Of a stretch of DNA of 64,000 bases, positions 8,865 to 18,066 are shown one piece after another. The notes beneath the pieces were generated by a model. That model was not told the origin of the DNA, searched no databases, and worked only from the letters and a program-made list of their open reading frames with translations. Position 1 is the first letter of the stretch, and the number at the start of each line of letters is the position of its first letter. The position numbers were made by a program, and so were the translations under genes. The stretch lies in contig NZ_CP109907.1 of assembly GCF_033097525.1 (NCBI RefSeq), positions 3,596,001 through 3,660,000 on the forward strand. Reading direction: 5' to 3'. The DNA comes from Sphingobacterium sp. UGAL515B_05. GTDB lineage: Bacteria > Bacteroidota > Bacteroidia > Sphingobacteriales > Sphingobacteriaceae.

Positions 8865-9062
8865 GATAAGTTTAACCTATCTCTATTTTAAAAATTATTC
8901 TTTATTCATTTATCTATAATGCTGAATATCAATTGTATGATTTTGATATGAAATAGCGTGCATAGAAAATATTTCGTCGTTTTTGTACTACAATTCGGTC
9001 ATGTCTTTATTATTTTTTAAAAAAGTAGTGTTATTTAATACTAAATTAGAGTTTAAATAAAC

Positions 9063-9070
9063 TATATTTG
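9063..9070 (+). promoter_or_regulatory. Bacteroidota -7 element (TATATTTG)
   Basis: TATATTTG is an exact TAnnTTTG match 26 bases before the ATG of the TonB-dependent receptor. The distance is the same as for the element at 2495. The -33 region is not clear. Confidence 0.5.
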
Positions 9071-9095
9071 ATTTTGAATTCTTAAAGGTAGCCGT

Positions 9096-11420
9096 ATGTT
9101 TGACAAAAATTTCATTTTAACGACACTCATTATGCTAAGTGCTTTTTCTGGTTTAGCCCAAAAGAAAGTACTCTCCGGCATTGTGAAAGATGCAAATACA
9201 GGTGAGACTCTAATCGGCGCAGTTGTTTCAGAAAAGGATACAGAGCGAGCAACGTCAACAAACAATTATGGGTTCTATTCCCTAGTACTCGAAGCAGGAG
9301 AGCGGATTGTGACTTTCAGTTATGTGGGGTACGAAACTCAGACAAAAACAATCTCCTTAAATGAATCAATGAAGAATGATATCGAACTCATACCTAACCA
9401 GAATGCATTGCAAGAGGTTGTTGTATCGGGCGTTCAACGCAATAAAAATGTGCGTAGTCCACAGATGGGATCATTCAAATTTAGTGTGGAAGAGATAAAA
9501 AACGTACCTGTACTATTTGGCGAGAAAGATCTGCTCAAGACGATACAGCTGCTGCCCGGTGTTCAGAGTGGAGGCGAGGGAAGCACAAATTTTTTTGTTC
9601 GTGGTGGAGGGGGAGATCAGAATCTGATTTTGTTGGATGAAGCAATTGTTTATAATGCCGCTCATCTTTTAGGTTTTTTTTCCACCTTCAATTCTGATGC
9701 GGTTAAAGACGTGCAGCTGTACAAAGGTGGGATACCAAGCCAATATGGCGGACGAATATCCTCCGTTTTGGATATTACGATGGTGGATGGAAATCAGAAA
9801 GAGTTTTCTGCTGAAGGCGGTGTTGGTCTTATTGCATCGCGCCTAAAGGTATCGGCACCTTTGCCTGATGATCGCGGTTCATTCATGCTCAGTGGCCGGC
9901 GTACATATGCGGACCTTTTTCTCAAACTTTCAAATGATCAGGATGTGAAGCAGAGTAAATTATATTTTTATGATTTAAATGCTAAACTAAACTATAAGAT
10001 TGACGAACGAAATAAAGTCTTCCTTTCGGGTTACTTTGGAAAGGATGAACTGGGTTTTTCAGATAAATTTGGTTTTAACTGGGGAAATACAACAGCTACT
10101 GTGCGGTGGAATCATATTTTCAATGATCGCTTGTTTAGTAATACCTCCTTAATTTACAGTGATTTTAATTACAATGTTGGCGTCAATGGTAATAGCGGTG
10201 ACTTTGATATCGCTTCCAAAATTGGGAATTGGAATCTCAAACAGGATTTTTCTTTTTACCCATCCAATAGGTCCACAATCCGCTTTGGCGCAAATGCGCT
10301 GAACCAAAATATCCGACCTGCCAGTTTAGATGCTAACGAAGATGCCAATGTCAATTCGATTCGTATTGAAAAGCGTAAAGGCTGGGATTTAAGCGCTTAT
10401 TTTTCTCATGAATGGAAAGCCAACGATCGCCTTTCCTTACTGTATGGTTTCCGATTGTCAGATTTTATGGTGATGGGGCCAGGTACTTTCTATCGTTTTG
10501 ATGACGATAGAGATGTTACTGGCGAACAGTATTTTGGAAAAGGAACGGTGGCGAAGCATTACATCAATCTGGAACCTAGGCTATCTGCAAGCCTACTTTT
10601 AAACTCCCTGAGCAGTATCAAACTTTCCTATAATCGGATGGCGCAGAATCTGCATCAATTAACCAATTCCACTTCGGCACTTCCTACAGATCAGTATGTG
10701 CTGAGCAGCTTGAATATCAAACCGCAGCTCGCTGATCAGATTGCTTTCGGATACTTTCGAAATTTCAACGGTAGCGCTTATGAATTTTCAGTGGAGTCCT
10801 ATTATAAGGCCATGGCCAATCAGATCGACTTTCGGACCGGTGCTGATCTCCAGGCTAACGAATTCCTTGAAGGTGAACTTCTTTTTGGTAAGGGCCGTGC
10901 ATATGGTCTTGAATTATTGCTACGGAAAAATAGCGGTAAACTAAGTGGATGGATAGGTTACACTTTGTCCAAGAGTGAGCGAAAGTTTAATGGAATTAAC
11001 CAAGGAGCCTGGTTTAATGCCCGGCAGGATCGTACCCATGATCTTTCCTTGGTGACCATGTATAAGTTATCGGATAAATGGTCTTTGGGTACAAATTTTA
11101 TTTTCAACAGTGGTCATGCAGTTACTTATCCAGCAGGGAAATATGACTTAAACAATACCACATTATTTTATTATACCCAGCGAAATAGCCATAGGTCCCC
11201 AATTTACCATCGTTTGGATCTGTCTGCAACGTATGAACCTCAAAAATCAAACAAACGTTTTACCTCCAGCTGGACATTTGGACTAAATAATGCCTACAAC
11301 CGACGCAATGCCTATATTGTGGATTTTAGGGAGAATGAAAATAATCCCAATATAACAGAAGCCTATCAGATTGCATTATTTGGTATTATACCATCCGTTA
11401 CCTGGAATTTTAAGTTTTAA
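9096..11420 (+). CDS. TonB-dependent outer-membrane receptor
   Basis: 774 residues: signal peptide (to about residue 21), a carboxypeptidase-like regulatory domain (about 25-105), a plug domain (LLKTIQLLPGVQSGGEGSTNFFVRGGG, about 140-230) and a beta barrel ending in a terminal aromatic (WNFKF). It lacks the STN domain, so it is not tied to a FecR/sigma pair. Its downstream partner, starting 4 bases after the stop, is a DUF4249 lipoprotein, a pairing common in Bacteroidota. Substrate unknown. Confidence 0.9.
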   Translation: MFDKNFILTTLIMLSAFSGLAQKKVLSGIVKDANTGETLIGAVVSEKDTERATSTNNYGFYSLVLEAGERIVTFSYVGYETQTKTISLNESMKNDIELIPNQNALQEVVVSGVQRNKNVRSPQMGSFKFSVEEIKNVPVLFGEKDLLKTIQLLPGVQSGGEGSTNFFVRGGGGDQNLILLDEAIVYNAAHLLGFFSTFNSDAVKDVQLYKGGIPSQYGGRISSVLDITMVDGNQKEFSAEGGVGLIASRLKVSAPLPDDRGSFMLSGRRTYADLFLKLSNDQDVKQSKLYFYDLNAKLNYKIDERNKVFLSGYFGKDELGFSDKFGFNWGNTTATVRWNHIFNDRLFSNTSLIYSDFNYNVGVNGNSGDFDIASKIGNWNLKQDFSFYPSNRSTIRFGANALNQNIRPASLDANEDANVNSIRIEKRKGWDLSAYFSHEWKANDRLSLLYGFRLSDFMVMGPGTFYRFDDDRDVTGEQYFGKGTVAKHYINLEPRLSASLLLNSLSSIKLSYNRMAQNLHQLTNSTSALPTDQYVLSSLNIKPQLADQIAFGYFRNFNGSAYEFSVESYYKAMANQIDFRTGADLQANEFLEGELLFGKGRAYGLELLLRKNSGKLSGWIGYTLSKSERKFNGINQGAWFNARQDRTHDLSLVTMYKLSDKWSLGTNFIFNSGHAVTYPAGKYDLNNTTLFYYTQRNSHRSPIYHRLDLSATYEPQKSNKRFTSSWTFGLNNAYNRRNAYIVDFRENENNPNITEAYQIALFGIIPSVTWNFKF

Positions 11421-11424
11421 TATT

Positions 11425-12225
11425 ATGAAAAGAAACCTACTTACAATATTGGCGCTTCTGACTGTTTTATTTTCCGCCTGTGAAAAGGTGATCGATCTAG
11501 ACCTGGAAAATAGCGAAGCGCGCATTGTGATTGAAGCCAATTTAAATGATTTAAATGTAGATCAGCTTATTAGGGTTACTAAAACAGTCGCTTTCGGTAC
11601 AGATAGAAAGGGCGACCCCATTTCCGGTGCATCGGTGCTGGTGCGGTCTTCTGTGAATGAGGAAATAACTTTTGTTTATGAGCGTGATGGTTATTATCGT
11701 GCCCAAAACTTCCACGTGCGTCCAGGAATAAAATATAGCCTTGAAATAGAATTAGAAGGAGAATATTATCGGTCTTCGGTTACTATGCCTCCCTATGTAG
11801 CTATTGATTCTTTGGGTGTCACAAAAGAAAAGATCTTCACAAAAGAACGATACTATCCAACCTTTAAATTTTATGATCCGGCTCAAACAGACAATTATTA
11901 TCTGTACGAAATCGCTATCAACAATTCTCCTACGCGGTTTTCTTCAACATATAACGATAAGTTCAACGATGGAAAATATGTTACCCATAAAATCTCTGAC
12001 CGTACAATAGATTTGGAGTTGAATGACGAAGTTAAGGTAATTCGGTATTGCGTTGATGCCAGCGTTTATAAATTCTGGAATGAGTTTCAGGCAGCAAATC
12101 CCGGTGGGGCAGCGCCCGGAAATCCAAGCTCAAATATATCTAATGGGGCCTTAGGCTATTTTTCAGTAGCATCTTCAGGGACATATTTGTTTAAAACGCA
12201 GGAATATATGGAGAAATTAGAATGA
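11425..12225 (+). CDS. DUF4249 domain lipoprotein
   Basis: 266 residues from the ATG at 11425. A lipoprotein signal peptide ends at LFSAC, so Cys should be lipidated and the protein anchored in the outer membrane. The body (DLDLENSEARIVIEANL, then repeated beta strands) fits DUF4249, the companion of TonB receptors that lack a SusD. An in-frame extension upstream overlaps the receptor gene and is less likely than the ATG directly before the signal peptide. It probably captures the receptor substrate at the surface. Confidence 0.85.
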   Translation: MKRNLLTILALLTVLFSACEKVIDLDLENSEARIVIEANLNDLNVDQLIRVTKTVAFGTDRKGDPISGASVLVRSSVNEEITFVYERDGYYRAQNFHVRPGIKYSLEIELEGEYYRSSVTMPPYVAIDSLGVTKEKIFTKERYYPTFKFYDPAQTDNYYLYEIAINNSPTRFSSTYNDKFNDGKYVTHKISDRTIDLELNDEVKVIRYCVDASVYKFWNEFQAANPGGAAPGNPSSNISNGALGYFSVASSGTYLFKTQEYMEKLE

Positions 12226-12473
12226 GACGGACTTGGATATATATATATTATTTGGTTTAATTTTATACTAAAAATCAGGTGTATTAAAAACAAATTTAGG
12301 ATATTAATGGTATAAATATATACTTTTTTATCTTTTAGACCATCATAAGTGTGCATTTGAAAAACTAATTTGAGGAGAAAATTATAGTGTTGCCAGTGAT
12401 CAAGCTAATGAATAAAGCAGAAAAAATTGAAAAAAGCTGATCATAATTAAATGAATTATATAACGAAACAAAG

Positions 12474-12902
12474 ATGAATATAGCGATGATGAGTAAAAAA
12501 AAGTACATGATCATGTTGTTATGTATGCTGTTTGGATTGACGGCATATAGCCAGAAAAGTAAATATCAATTATCAAGTCACATTCTGGATATTTCAAAGG
12601 GATATCCTGCTCCGGATGTTAAAGTTGATTTGGAGAAATTGATGCCAAACAAGCAATGGGTTACTGTGGCAAGTGAAAAAACGGATAACAGTGGTCGCAT
12701 CGGTACTTTCCTGGAAACTGGTAAAGTAGACAATAAAGGAGTATATAAACTCAAGTTTTATACGGAAAGCTATTTTCTTAATCAAAAAATCGAAACATTT
12801 TACCCATTTATCGAAGTCGTTTTTGAAATCAAAGACGATAAGCATTATCATGTTCCGATCACTGTTAGCCCATTCGGATATGCAACATACAGAGGGAGCT
12901 AA
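12474..12902 (+). CDS. Transthyretin-like 5-hydroxyisourate hydrolase, exported
   Basis: 142 residues with a signal peptide ending near AYSQ. The mature part has SSHILDISKGYPAPDV at its start and HYHVPITVSPFGYATYRGS at its end, the two signatures of HIU hydrolase/transthyretin (PF00576); the C-terminal YRGS is diagnostic. The enzyme hydrolyses 5-hydroxyisourate in urate breakdown. A periplasmic location is unusual compared with cytosolic UraH, and no other purine gene is nearby. Starts at 12486 or 12489 are also possible. Confidence 0.85.
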   Translation: MNIAMMSKKKYMIMLLCMLFGLTAYSQKSKYQLSSHILDISKGYPAPDVKVDLEKLMPNKQWVTVASEKTDNSGRIGTFLETGKVDNKGVYKLKFYTESYFLNQKIETFYPFIEVVFEIKDDKHYHVPITVSPFGYATYRGS

Positions 12903-12946
12903 GTAAAATGAAATAAACGTAGAATCGGAAGATAATCTATAGGCCT

Positions 12947-13783
12947 ATGAAGAGACTATTTGATGAACTAGCATATGAAGTAAGCAAAAGAACGACCGAA
13001 AAATATAGCACAAGTTTTTCGCTCGGTATTTTGGCGCTAAAACCCTGTATTCGTAATAGTATCTATGCAATTTATGGCTATGTGCGACTTGCTGATGAAA
13101 TTGTTGATAGCTTCCATGGATATGATAGAAAGCGTCTTTTGGGACAATTGTATCTAGATACCAACTGTGCTTTAGAAGAAAGGATTTCTTTAAATCCAAT
13201 TTTGCAGTCCTTCCAAGAAACTGTGCACAGGTATAAGATCGACGTCGAGCTGATCAGCCAGTTTCTTCATAGCATGGAGATGGATCTGAATAAGGTTGAC
13301 TACAATTCCGAAAGTTATAAGGAATATATTTATGGTTCAGCAGAGGTGGTAGGACTTATGTGCTTACAAGTATTTACAGAGGGAGATCGAAAGCTGTACG
13401 AGGAGCTCAAGCCTTTTGCAATGAAATTGGGATCAGCGTTTCAGAAAATAAATTTTTTACGGGATCTCAAACAGGATTACCATACGCTTGGAAGAACCTA
13501 CTTCCCCAATCTGGATATGACAGTCTTTGATAATACGGTCAAAAGTCAGATCGAAAATGAAATTCATACAGAATTTAAGGAGGCGCTTTTGGGAATCAAA
13601 AAACTCCCAGCTTCAGCAAAGTTTGGGGTTTATCTTGCCTACAAATATTACCTTTCACTTTTCGCGAAGATCCGTAAAAAATCTTCAAAAGAAATTTTAG
13701 AACATAGGATTCGCATACCGAACACCCATAAAGCGCTTGTTGCCCTAAAGAGCTATTTGCGTTACAAAATTGCTTATTTATAA
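12947..13783 (+). CDS. crtB: Phytoene/squalene synthase family protein
   Basis: 278 residues with the prenyl-diphosphate-binding motif D50-E-I-V-D54 after AIYGYVRLA and the second acidic site in FLRDLKQDYHTLGRTYFP, as in CrtB (PF00494). It should condense two GGPP or FPP molecules to phytoene or a squalene-type product for carotenoid pigment. No desaturase or cyclase lies beside it, so the pathway must be completed elsewhere; the symbol is tentative. It begins 44 bases after the HIU hydrolase gene and is followed by an epimerase. Confidence 0.8.
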   Translation: MKRLFDELAYEVSKRTTEKYSTSFSLGILALKPCIRNSIYAIYGYVRLADEIVDSFHGYDRKRLLGQLYLDTNCALEERISLNPILQSFQETVHRYKIDVELISQFLHSMEMDLNKVDYNSESYKEYIYGSAEVVGLMCLQVFTEGDRKLYEELKPFAMKLGSAFQKINFLRDLKQDYHTLGRTYFPNLDMTVFDNTVKSQIENEIHTEFKEALLGIKKLPASAKFGVYLAYKYYLSLFAKIRKKSSKEILEHRIRIPNTHKALVALKSYLRYKIAYL

Positions 13784-13838
13784 AACAGCGCAGCATTCCG
13801 CTTCACGATGTTGTAGAAAAGATTAAGAAAGCTTATAT

Positions 13839-14765
13839 ATGAAAAAGATTTTAATTGCCGGGGGGACTGGTTTTGTAGGTGGGTATCTTGCTGTACACCT
13901 TAAGAAAATTGGTTATGAGTTACACCTCCTTACGCGGACACTTAAAGACCAATCTGCAAGTGGCGTAAAATATTTTGAGTGGGATCTGAAAAAAAGCTTC
14001 ATAGATATCAATGCCTTCGATGGAGTCGATACCATTATTAACCTCACTGGTGAAAATATAAGTGCAGGTCGATGGACTTCCTCACGTCGCCTTGAGCTTA
14101 TCGAAAGTCGTGTATTATCATTGAATTTACTATTTGAATACGTCAAACGCCACGAGCTTAATATTGATAAAATCATTTCATCATCTGCAGTAGGTTATTA
14201 TGGAGCATATACTTCAGATACCATCCTTTCTGAAGATTCTATTAGTGGAAATGACTTTTTGGCTCATACTTGTGAGGTATGGGAAAAGGCCGCATGGCAG
14301 TTTGAAAGCTTGGGTGTCAAAACCGTTATTTTACGAAAAGGTATTATTTTAGGTAGAAATGGCGGGATGTACGCCAAGCTTGCTCCTTTGGCAAAACTTG
14401 GTATCAATGTTTCTTTAGGTGATGGAAAGCAATATATCCCATGGATAGACATACATGATGTCGTGCGCATGTACGAATTTATTCTTGATCGGACGGATAT
14501 TCGGGGTGTGTATAATGCCGTTGCTCCTCAACATATCACAATGAACGATTTTGCGTATGTATTGCTTAGGTCATTTGGTAGGAGTAGCGTTTTGCCAAAT
14601 ATACCTGGTTTCGTTATTAAACTATTGTATGGTGATATGGCTGCTATGCTATTAAATGGTTCTCGTATAAGTGCCGAAAAAATTAGAAATAAGGGATTTA
14701 AATTTAATTATGATACCATTGCAAGATCGCTGGAGAATTCCAGTAAGTCAGTTATTAAAAGCTAG
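13839..14765 (+). CDS. TIGR01777-family NAD-dependent epimerase-like protein
   Basis: 308 residues with the Rossmann motif GGTGFVGGYL at the N-terminus, NLTGENISAGRWTSSRR, SSAVGYYG (YxxxK-like region) and a DUF1731-like C-terminal section (PGFVIKLLYGDMAAMLLNGSRIS). This is the SulA/YfcH type of extended short-chain dehydrogenase. The substrate is not known; a link to the adjacent carotenoid gene is possible but unproven. Confidence 0.85.
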   Translation: MKKILIAGGTGFVGGYLAVHLKKIGYELHLLTRTLKDQSASGVKYFEWDLKKSFIDINAFDGVDTIINLTGENISAGRWTSSRRLELIESRVLSLNLLFEYVKRHELNIDKIISSSAVGYYGAYTSDTILSEDSISGNDFLAHTCEVWEKAAWQFESLGVKTVILRKGIILGRNGGMYAKLAPLAKLGINVSLGDGKQYIPWIDIHDVVRMYEFILDRTDIRGVYNAVAPQHITMNDFAYVLLRSFGRSSVLPNIPGFVIKLLYGDMAAMLLNGSRISAEKIRNKGFKFNYDTIARSLENSSKSVIKS

Positions 14766-14811
14766 TGATTATTATGATGTTTATTTTTCCTGAAAAATAG
14801 GTTGCTTCTAG

Positions 14812-15387
14812 ATGCAGATAAATGGAAAAAAATATATTGTATCTTTAATGATGGCTAAAAATAATTTATTTACGTTCAACCGGGTTATACCTTATCCCAC
14901 AAGTTGGAGCCTTTTCATTATTATTCCCTGCTTGATATGCTATAGTATTTTATACTATATTTTTTTTAAGGCAATATTCCATCTTTCGCTCATGATGTTT
15001 TTCATGCTCATCTACTTTGGTACATGTTATATTATTTTAAAAGCGCTCTCCGTGCGTATGACAATTTGGTTTGATGGAGATTTTATGTATGTACAAAAAG
15101 GAAATGGAGCTCAGAAGAGGTTCTTAAAAAATAATATTTATGGATTTTATGCTTACAATTATGAAACCGAATCAGCTACCTTAAAAACCTCAAAGATATA
15201 TTTCAGGTTCTGTTTGACAGTTGGGAAAGATATTTATTTAAACGATGTCGAATATAAAAACAAATATGATGACATTAAGGGCAGTAATCTGAAGAAATTT
15301 CTGAAAACGGCACAAACAGAATTTCACTTTTCGAAAACATCTAAAAACAGCCTTCAAAACATATATTGGTATTCCAATCAAAATTAA
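14812..15387 (+). CDS. Membrane protein of unknown function, PH-like
   Basis: 191 residues with two transmembrane helices at about 35-85 (LFIIIPCLICYSILYYIFF and a second leucine/methionine-rich helix) followed by a soluble part of about 100 residues with alternating strands (YVQKGNGAQKRF, IYFRFCLTVGKDIYL). This two-helix plus PH-like layout is common in small Bacteroidota membrane proteins. A later ATG at the ninth codon onward is possible. Function unknown. Confidence 0.55.
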   Translation: MQINGKKYIVSLMMAKNNLFTFNRVIPYPTSWSLFIIIPCLICYSILYYIFFKAIFHLSLMMFFMLIYFGTCYIILKALSVRMTIWFDGDFMYVQKGNGAQKRFLKNNIYGFYAYNYETESATLKTSKIYFRFCLTVGKDIYLNDVEYKNKYDDIKGSNLKKFLKTAQTEFHFSKTSKNSLQNIYWYSNQN

Positions 15388-15477
15388 AAAGCGTTATTTT
15401 GGCTGGAGAAAAATAAAGTATACTAAGTTTAATGAACAAATTACTTATTGTAAACGGATTGGATGGATGGAAAAAAT

Positions 15478-15507
15478 AAAACGAGCAATGTTAATATTGC
15501 CCGTTTT
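15478..15507. terminator. Bidirectional terminator hairpin
   Basis: AAAACG-A-GCAAT and ATTGC-C-CGTTTT form an 11-bp stem with one mismatch, between the convergent membrane protein (+) and fasciclin (-) genes. A-rich and T-rich flanks serve both strands. Confidence 0.6.
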
Positions 15508-15593
15508 ATCATTATCGACACCACTTTGATGTAATAAGAAAACATCATTGAATGTATGCTGCCAATAGATAGTTGATTTTATGGCAACAATAT

Positions 15594-16160
15594 TTAGGGC
15601 ATCAATACAGCATCTATCACATGAATAACCCCATTGGATTGATTGACGTCCGCAACTGTTACTTTTGCGCTATTACCTTTTGCGTCTTTTACATATACAT
15701 CGTTCCCTTTCATCCAAAAAGTAAGGTTTCCACCTTGGACTGATTTGGTTACATAGGTTCCTTTACCATCCTTAATCGCTTTGGTGATCTGTGCGGCACT
15801 CCATTTTCCAGGAATCACGTGGTAGGTCAATATTGATGTTAATTGGGCCTTGTTTTCTGGAAGCATTAAGTTATTTAGGGCCTCTTTGGGTACTTTAGAA
15901 AAGGCGTTATTTGTAGGGGCTAAAACAGTAAAGGGACCAGGCCCCTGTAAGGTTTCTACAAGGCCAGCAGCTTTTACTGCAGCAACCAACGTAGTGTGAT
16001 CCTTGGAATTGACTGCATTCTCAATAATGTTTTTGGAAGGATACATCGGTGCACCACCTACCATAACAGTTTTTTCCTTTGTTTGAGCCTGACCCATGTA
16101 GGTGCTTCCCAATAATGTTGCTGCAGTGGCAGCCGCCCATAAGATTGATTTAATTTTCAT
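15594..16160 (-). CDS. Fasciclin (FAS1) domain exported protein
   Basis: 188 residues with a signal peptide (to about residue 25, GQAQ) and a single FAS1 domain: TLVAAVKAAGLVETL, GPFTVLAPTNNAFSKVP (H1 motif) and ILTYHVIPGKW, ending in NGVIHVIDAVLMP (H2). FAS1 proteins act in adhesion or surface organisation. It stands alone on the minus strand. Length is typical for a one-domain member. Confidence 0.9.
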   Translation of the reverse strand: MKIKSILWAAATAATLLGSTYMGQAQTKEKTVMVGGAPMYPSKNIIENAVNSKDHTTLVAAVKAAGLVETLQGPGPFTVLAPTNNAFSKVPKEALNNLMLPENKAQLTSILTYHVIPGKWSAAQITKAIKDGKGTYVTKSVQGGNLTFWMKGNDVYVKDAKGNSAKVTVADVNQSNGVIHVIDAVLMP

Positions 16161-16196
16161 GATCTTTATTTTTTATCTGTTATTTAAAAGCTTTAT

Positions 16197-16331
16197 ATGA
16201 TCACTTACGATGAAATCGAAAAGTTGGATTGCAGTGAAGAACAAAATTTGTTATTCGTATATAAATCATGTCATTATAGGCTAAATTGCATTAATATAAA
16301 TAGGTTGCTAGGTCCCTCTCTTGAAGATTAA
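16197..16331 (+). CDS. Possible small protein of 44 residues
   Basis: ATG at 16197 to TAA at 16329-16331. The peptide (start MITYDEIEKLDCSEEQ, end LLGPSLED) has a plausible composition with three cysteines, but no family is recognised and chance is not excluded. The rest of the 425-base gap 16161-16585 shows nothing clear. Confidence 0.25.
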   Translation: MITYDEIEKLDCSEEQNLLFVYKSCHYRLNCININRLLGPSLED

Positions 16332-16585
16332 TCGAACTTAACTTTAAACGATGATTCGCTAAAGGAGTTGGATGACGATTGATGGGATACCGATGAAGGC
16401 CGGTATTTATATAACATTCACCTTTTATTTAGATTTGGGAAATAACTGGTACAATAACTGCTTAATTACATAAATGACTTTTAGAACCGGTTCGCAACGG
16501 TATTGGGAAAGGGAATCAATCTTAAAAAAAATCATTCAAAGAAATGTTCAGAAATAAGACCGCAAACTGTAATTCATAGATCGAA

Positions 16586-17137
16586 ATGAGAAAGATTATC
16601 TGGAGAGGCTTGGTTTATAAATCCTGGGAAGATTGCACGATAGAACTGAAAAATGATGCCTATTATGTAAAATCGTCTATCATTGGCAACTATTTGAACC
16701 GTATTTATAATGTAGATTATGTTTTAAAAATAGACAGAAATTGGTGCATACAGGAATTTGAAATAAAAACAGAAATTGGAGGGCACAAAAATTTAATTAT
16801 CGGGACAAACGCTGCAGGTTTATGGTCGATCAATGGAATTCCTAGACCGGAGTTCAATGAATTTCTCTTTATCGATATCTCAGTTACTCCTTTTACAAAT
16901 ACATTGCCAATCAATAATCTGTTACTGGATATAGGGCAATCAAAGTCTATTGATGTCATATACATCAACATTCTTGAAAATGAAATAAAGCCAGTCAAAC
17001 AGCTTTATAGCAGAAAAAAGAAGGATGAATATCTGTACGATAATCTTGATACCGTATTTTCCTCGTCGATCACAGTCGACCAGAAAGGCATTGTAAAGAG
17101 CTATCCCGGTCTATTTGAATTAGTTTTGGAAGATTAG
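16586..17137 (+). CDS. Putative glycolipid-binding protein, complete copy
   Basis: 183 residues, near the usual length for PF06475. The start MRKIIWRGL is the normal family N-terminus; FTNTLPI and YPGLFELVL are the diagnostic blocks. No signal peptide, so it should be cytosolic. It is almost identical to the copy at the window start. The sequence after its stop is a decayed piece of the cyclase gene that flanks the other copy, so it came from a segmental duplication with deletion. Confidence 0.85.
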   Translation: MRKIIWRGLVYKSWEDCTIELKNDAYYVKSSIIGNYLNRIYNVDYVLKIDRNWCIQEFEIKTEIGGHKNLIIGTNAAGLWSINGIPRPEFNEFLFIDISVTPFTNTLPINNLLLDIGQSKSIDVIYINILENEIKPVKQLYSRKKKDEYLYDNLDTVFSSSITVDQKGIVKSYPGLFELVLED

Positions 17138-17157
17138 GGAAGATAAAACAATCCCTA
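16731..17157 (+). repeat. Direct repeat copy 2 (pairs with 1-427)
   Basis: Same orientation as 1-427, six mismatches that I count. The match ends at ATCCCTA, after which copy 1 continues into the SRPBCC gene while this copy jumps to the distal part of the cyclase gene. Confidence 0.95.
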
Positions 17158-17285
17158 AATTCTCAGCCAGTAATTTATTTTAATTGCAGAGATGTTCAAC
17201 GCTTAAAATCCCTGCATCCAATAGCACCCTAAGAACAGGTCTTGTTCTGCGATTCCTTGTAAATGGCATATCACTATGATGCTAA
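17158..17285 (-). pseudogene. Remnant of the cyclase-family gene
   Basis: Bases 17158-17252 match 932-1023 (the C-terminal part of the cyclase gene) with scattered substitutions, and 17258-17285 match about 1232-1260, so a further internal 210 bases are lost. The SRPBCC gene is completely absent. No open frame survives. Confidence 0.8.
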
Positions 17286-17456
17286 AGCAAAATTCGGATT
17301 GGTTTTTATTTAAAAATTTTATAGATCATTTTATACATTTATAAAAAAATGTTAATATTGTACTTATGTAATACATAATATTGTTGGCATTTTTCATAAT
17401 CTAACCAATTAGTCTTAAACATCTGCTAACCATTGAAGAACAATTTAATTACCGAT

Positions 17457-17993
17457 ATGGAATCGAATCAAGTGGAAAGTCAAATAGAGCACAAAATTTT
17501 GCGCTGTCTAAAAGACGGAGATATGCAAGCATTTTCCTTAGTATATAATTTTTACTGGGATGGCCTCTATACCTTTGCTTTACGATTGATGAAGGAAGAA
17601 TCACTAGCACAAGATGTTTTACATGATGTCTTTACTGAGTTGTGGGCCCGTCATAAAAGATTAAACATCGAGTCATCGTTAAAAGACTATTTATTCATTT
17701 GTACAAAAAATAGATGTTTTAAGCTGCTGGGGAAATTACGTCGGTTAAATGAAGTAGAGGAACACCTGTTGTTAGATATAGCGATTGAGCATGATGAGCT
17801 TTCGTATAAAGAACTTTCTGATCAGCTTGATGGCTTACTAGAGAGACTTCCTGTCAAAACAAGGGCAATTTTTATCATGAGTCGCGAAGATGATTTATCC
17901 TACAGACAAATTGCAAAAAAAATGAACCTTAGTATCAAATCTGTCGAATATCATATATCTAAGGTCTTGAATAAATTACGAAAAGCCTTATAA
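17457..17993 (+). CDS. ECF RNA polymerase sigma factor
   Basis: 178 residues from ATG at 17457; a TTG 24 bases upstream is less likely. Sigma region 2 (DGLYTFALRLMKEESLAQDVLHDVF) and region 4 (RQIAKKMNLSIKSVEYHISKVL) are both present, with no region 3. It belongs to the Bacteroidota FecI-like group paired with a FecR anti-sigma gene, here 73 bases downstream. It probably drives transcription of the SusC/D locus when the SusC STN domain signals through FecR. Confidence 0.9.
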   Translation: MESNQVESQIEHKILRCLKDGDMQAFSLVYNFYWDGLYTFALRLMKEESLAQDVLHDVFTELWARHKRLNIESSLKDYLFICTKNRCFKLLGKLRRLNEVEEHLLLDIAIEHDELSYKELSDQLDGLLERLPVKTRAIFIMSREDDLSYRQIAKKMNLSIKSVEYHISKVLNKLRKAL

Positions 17994-18066
17994 TAATATT
18001 TACCTTTTCGTTATTTTGTCATATTAACAAATTAAAATCTTTCAAGTTCAACCGTATTATAAGCAT

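Noticed and set aside
17300..17432. AATATTG repeats before the first sigma gene as a promoter
   Set aside because: They match TAnnTTTG only partly and the region is AT-rich throughout, so no specific call is justified.
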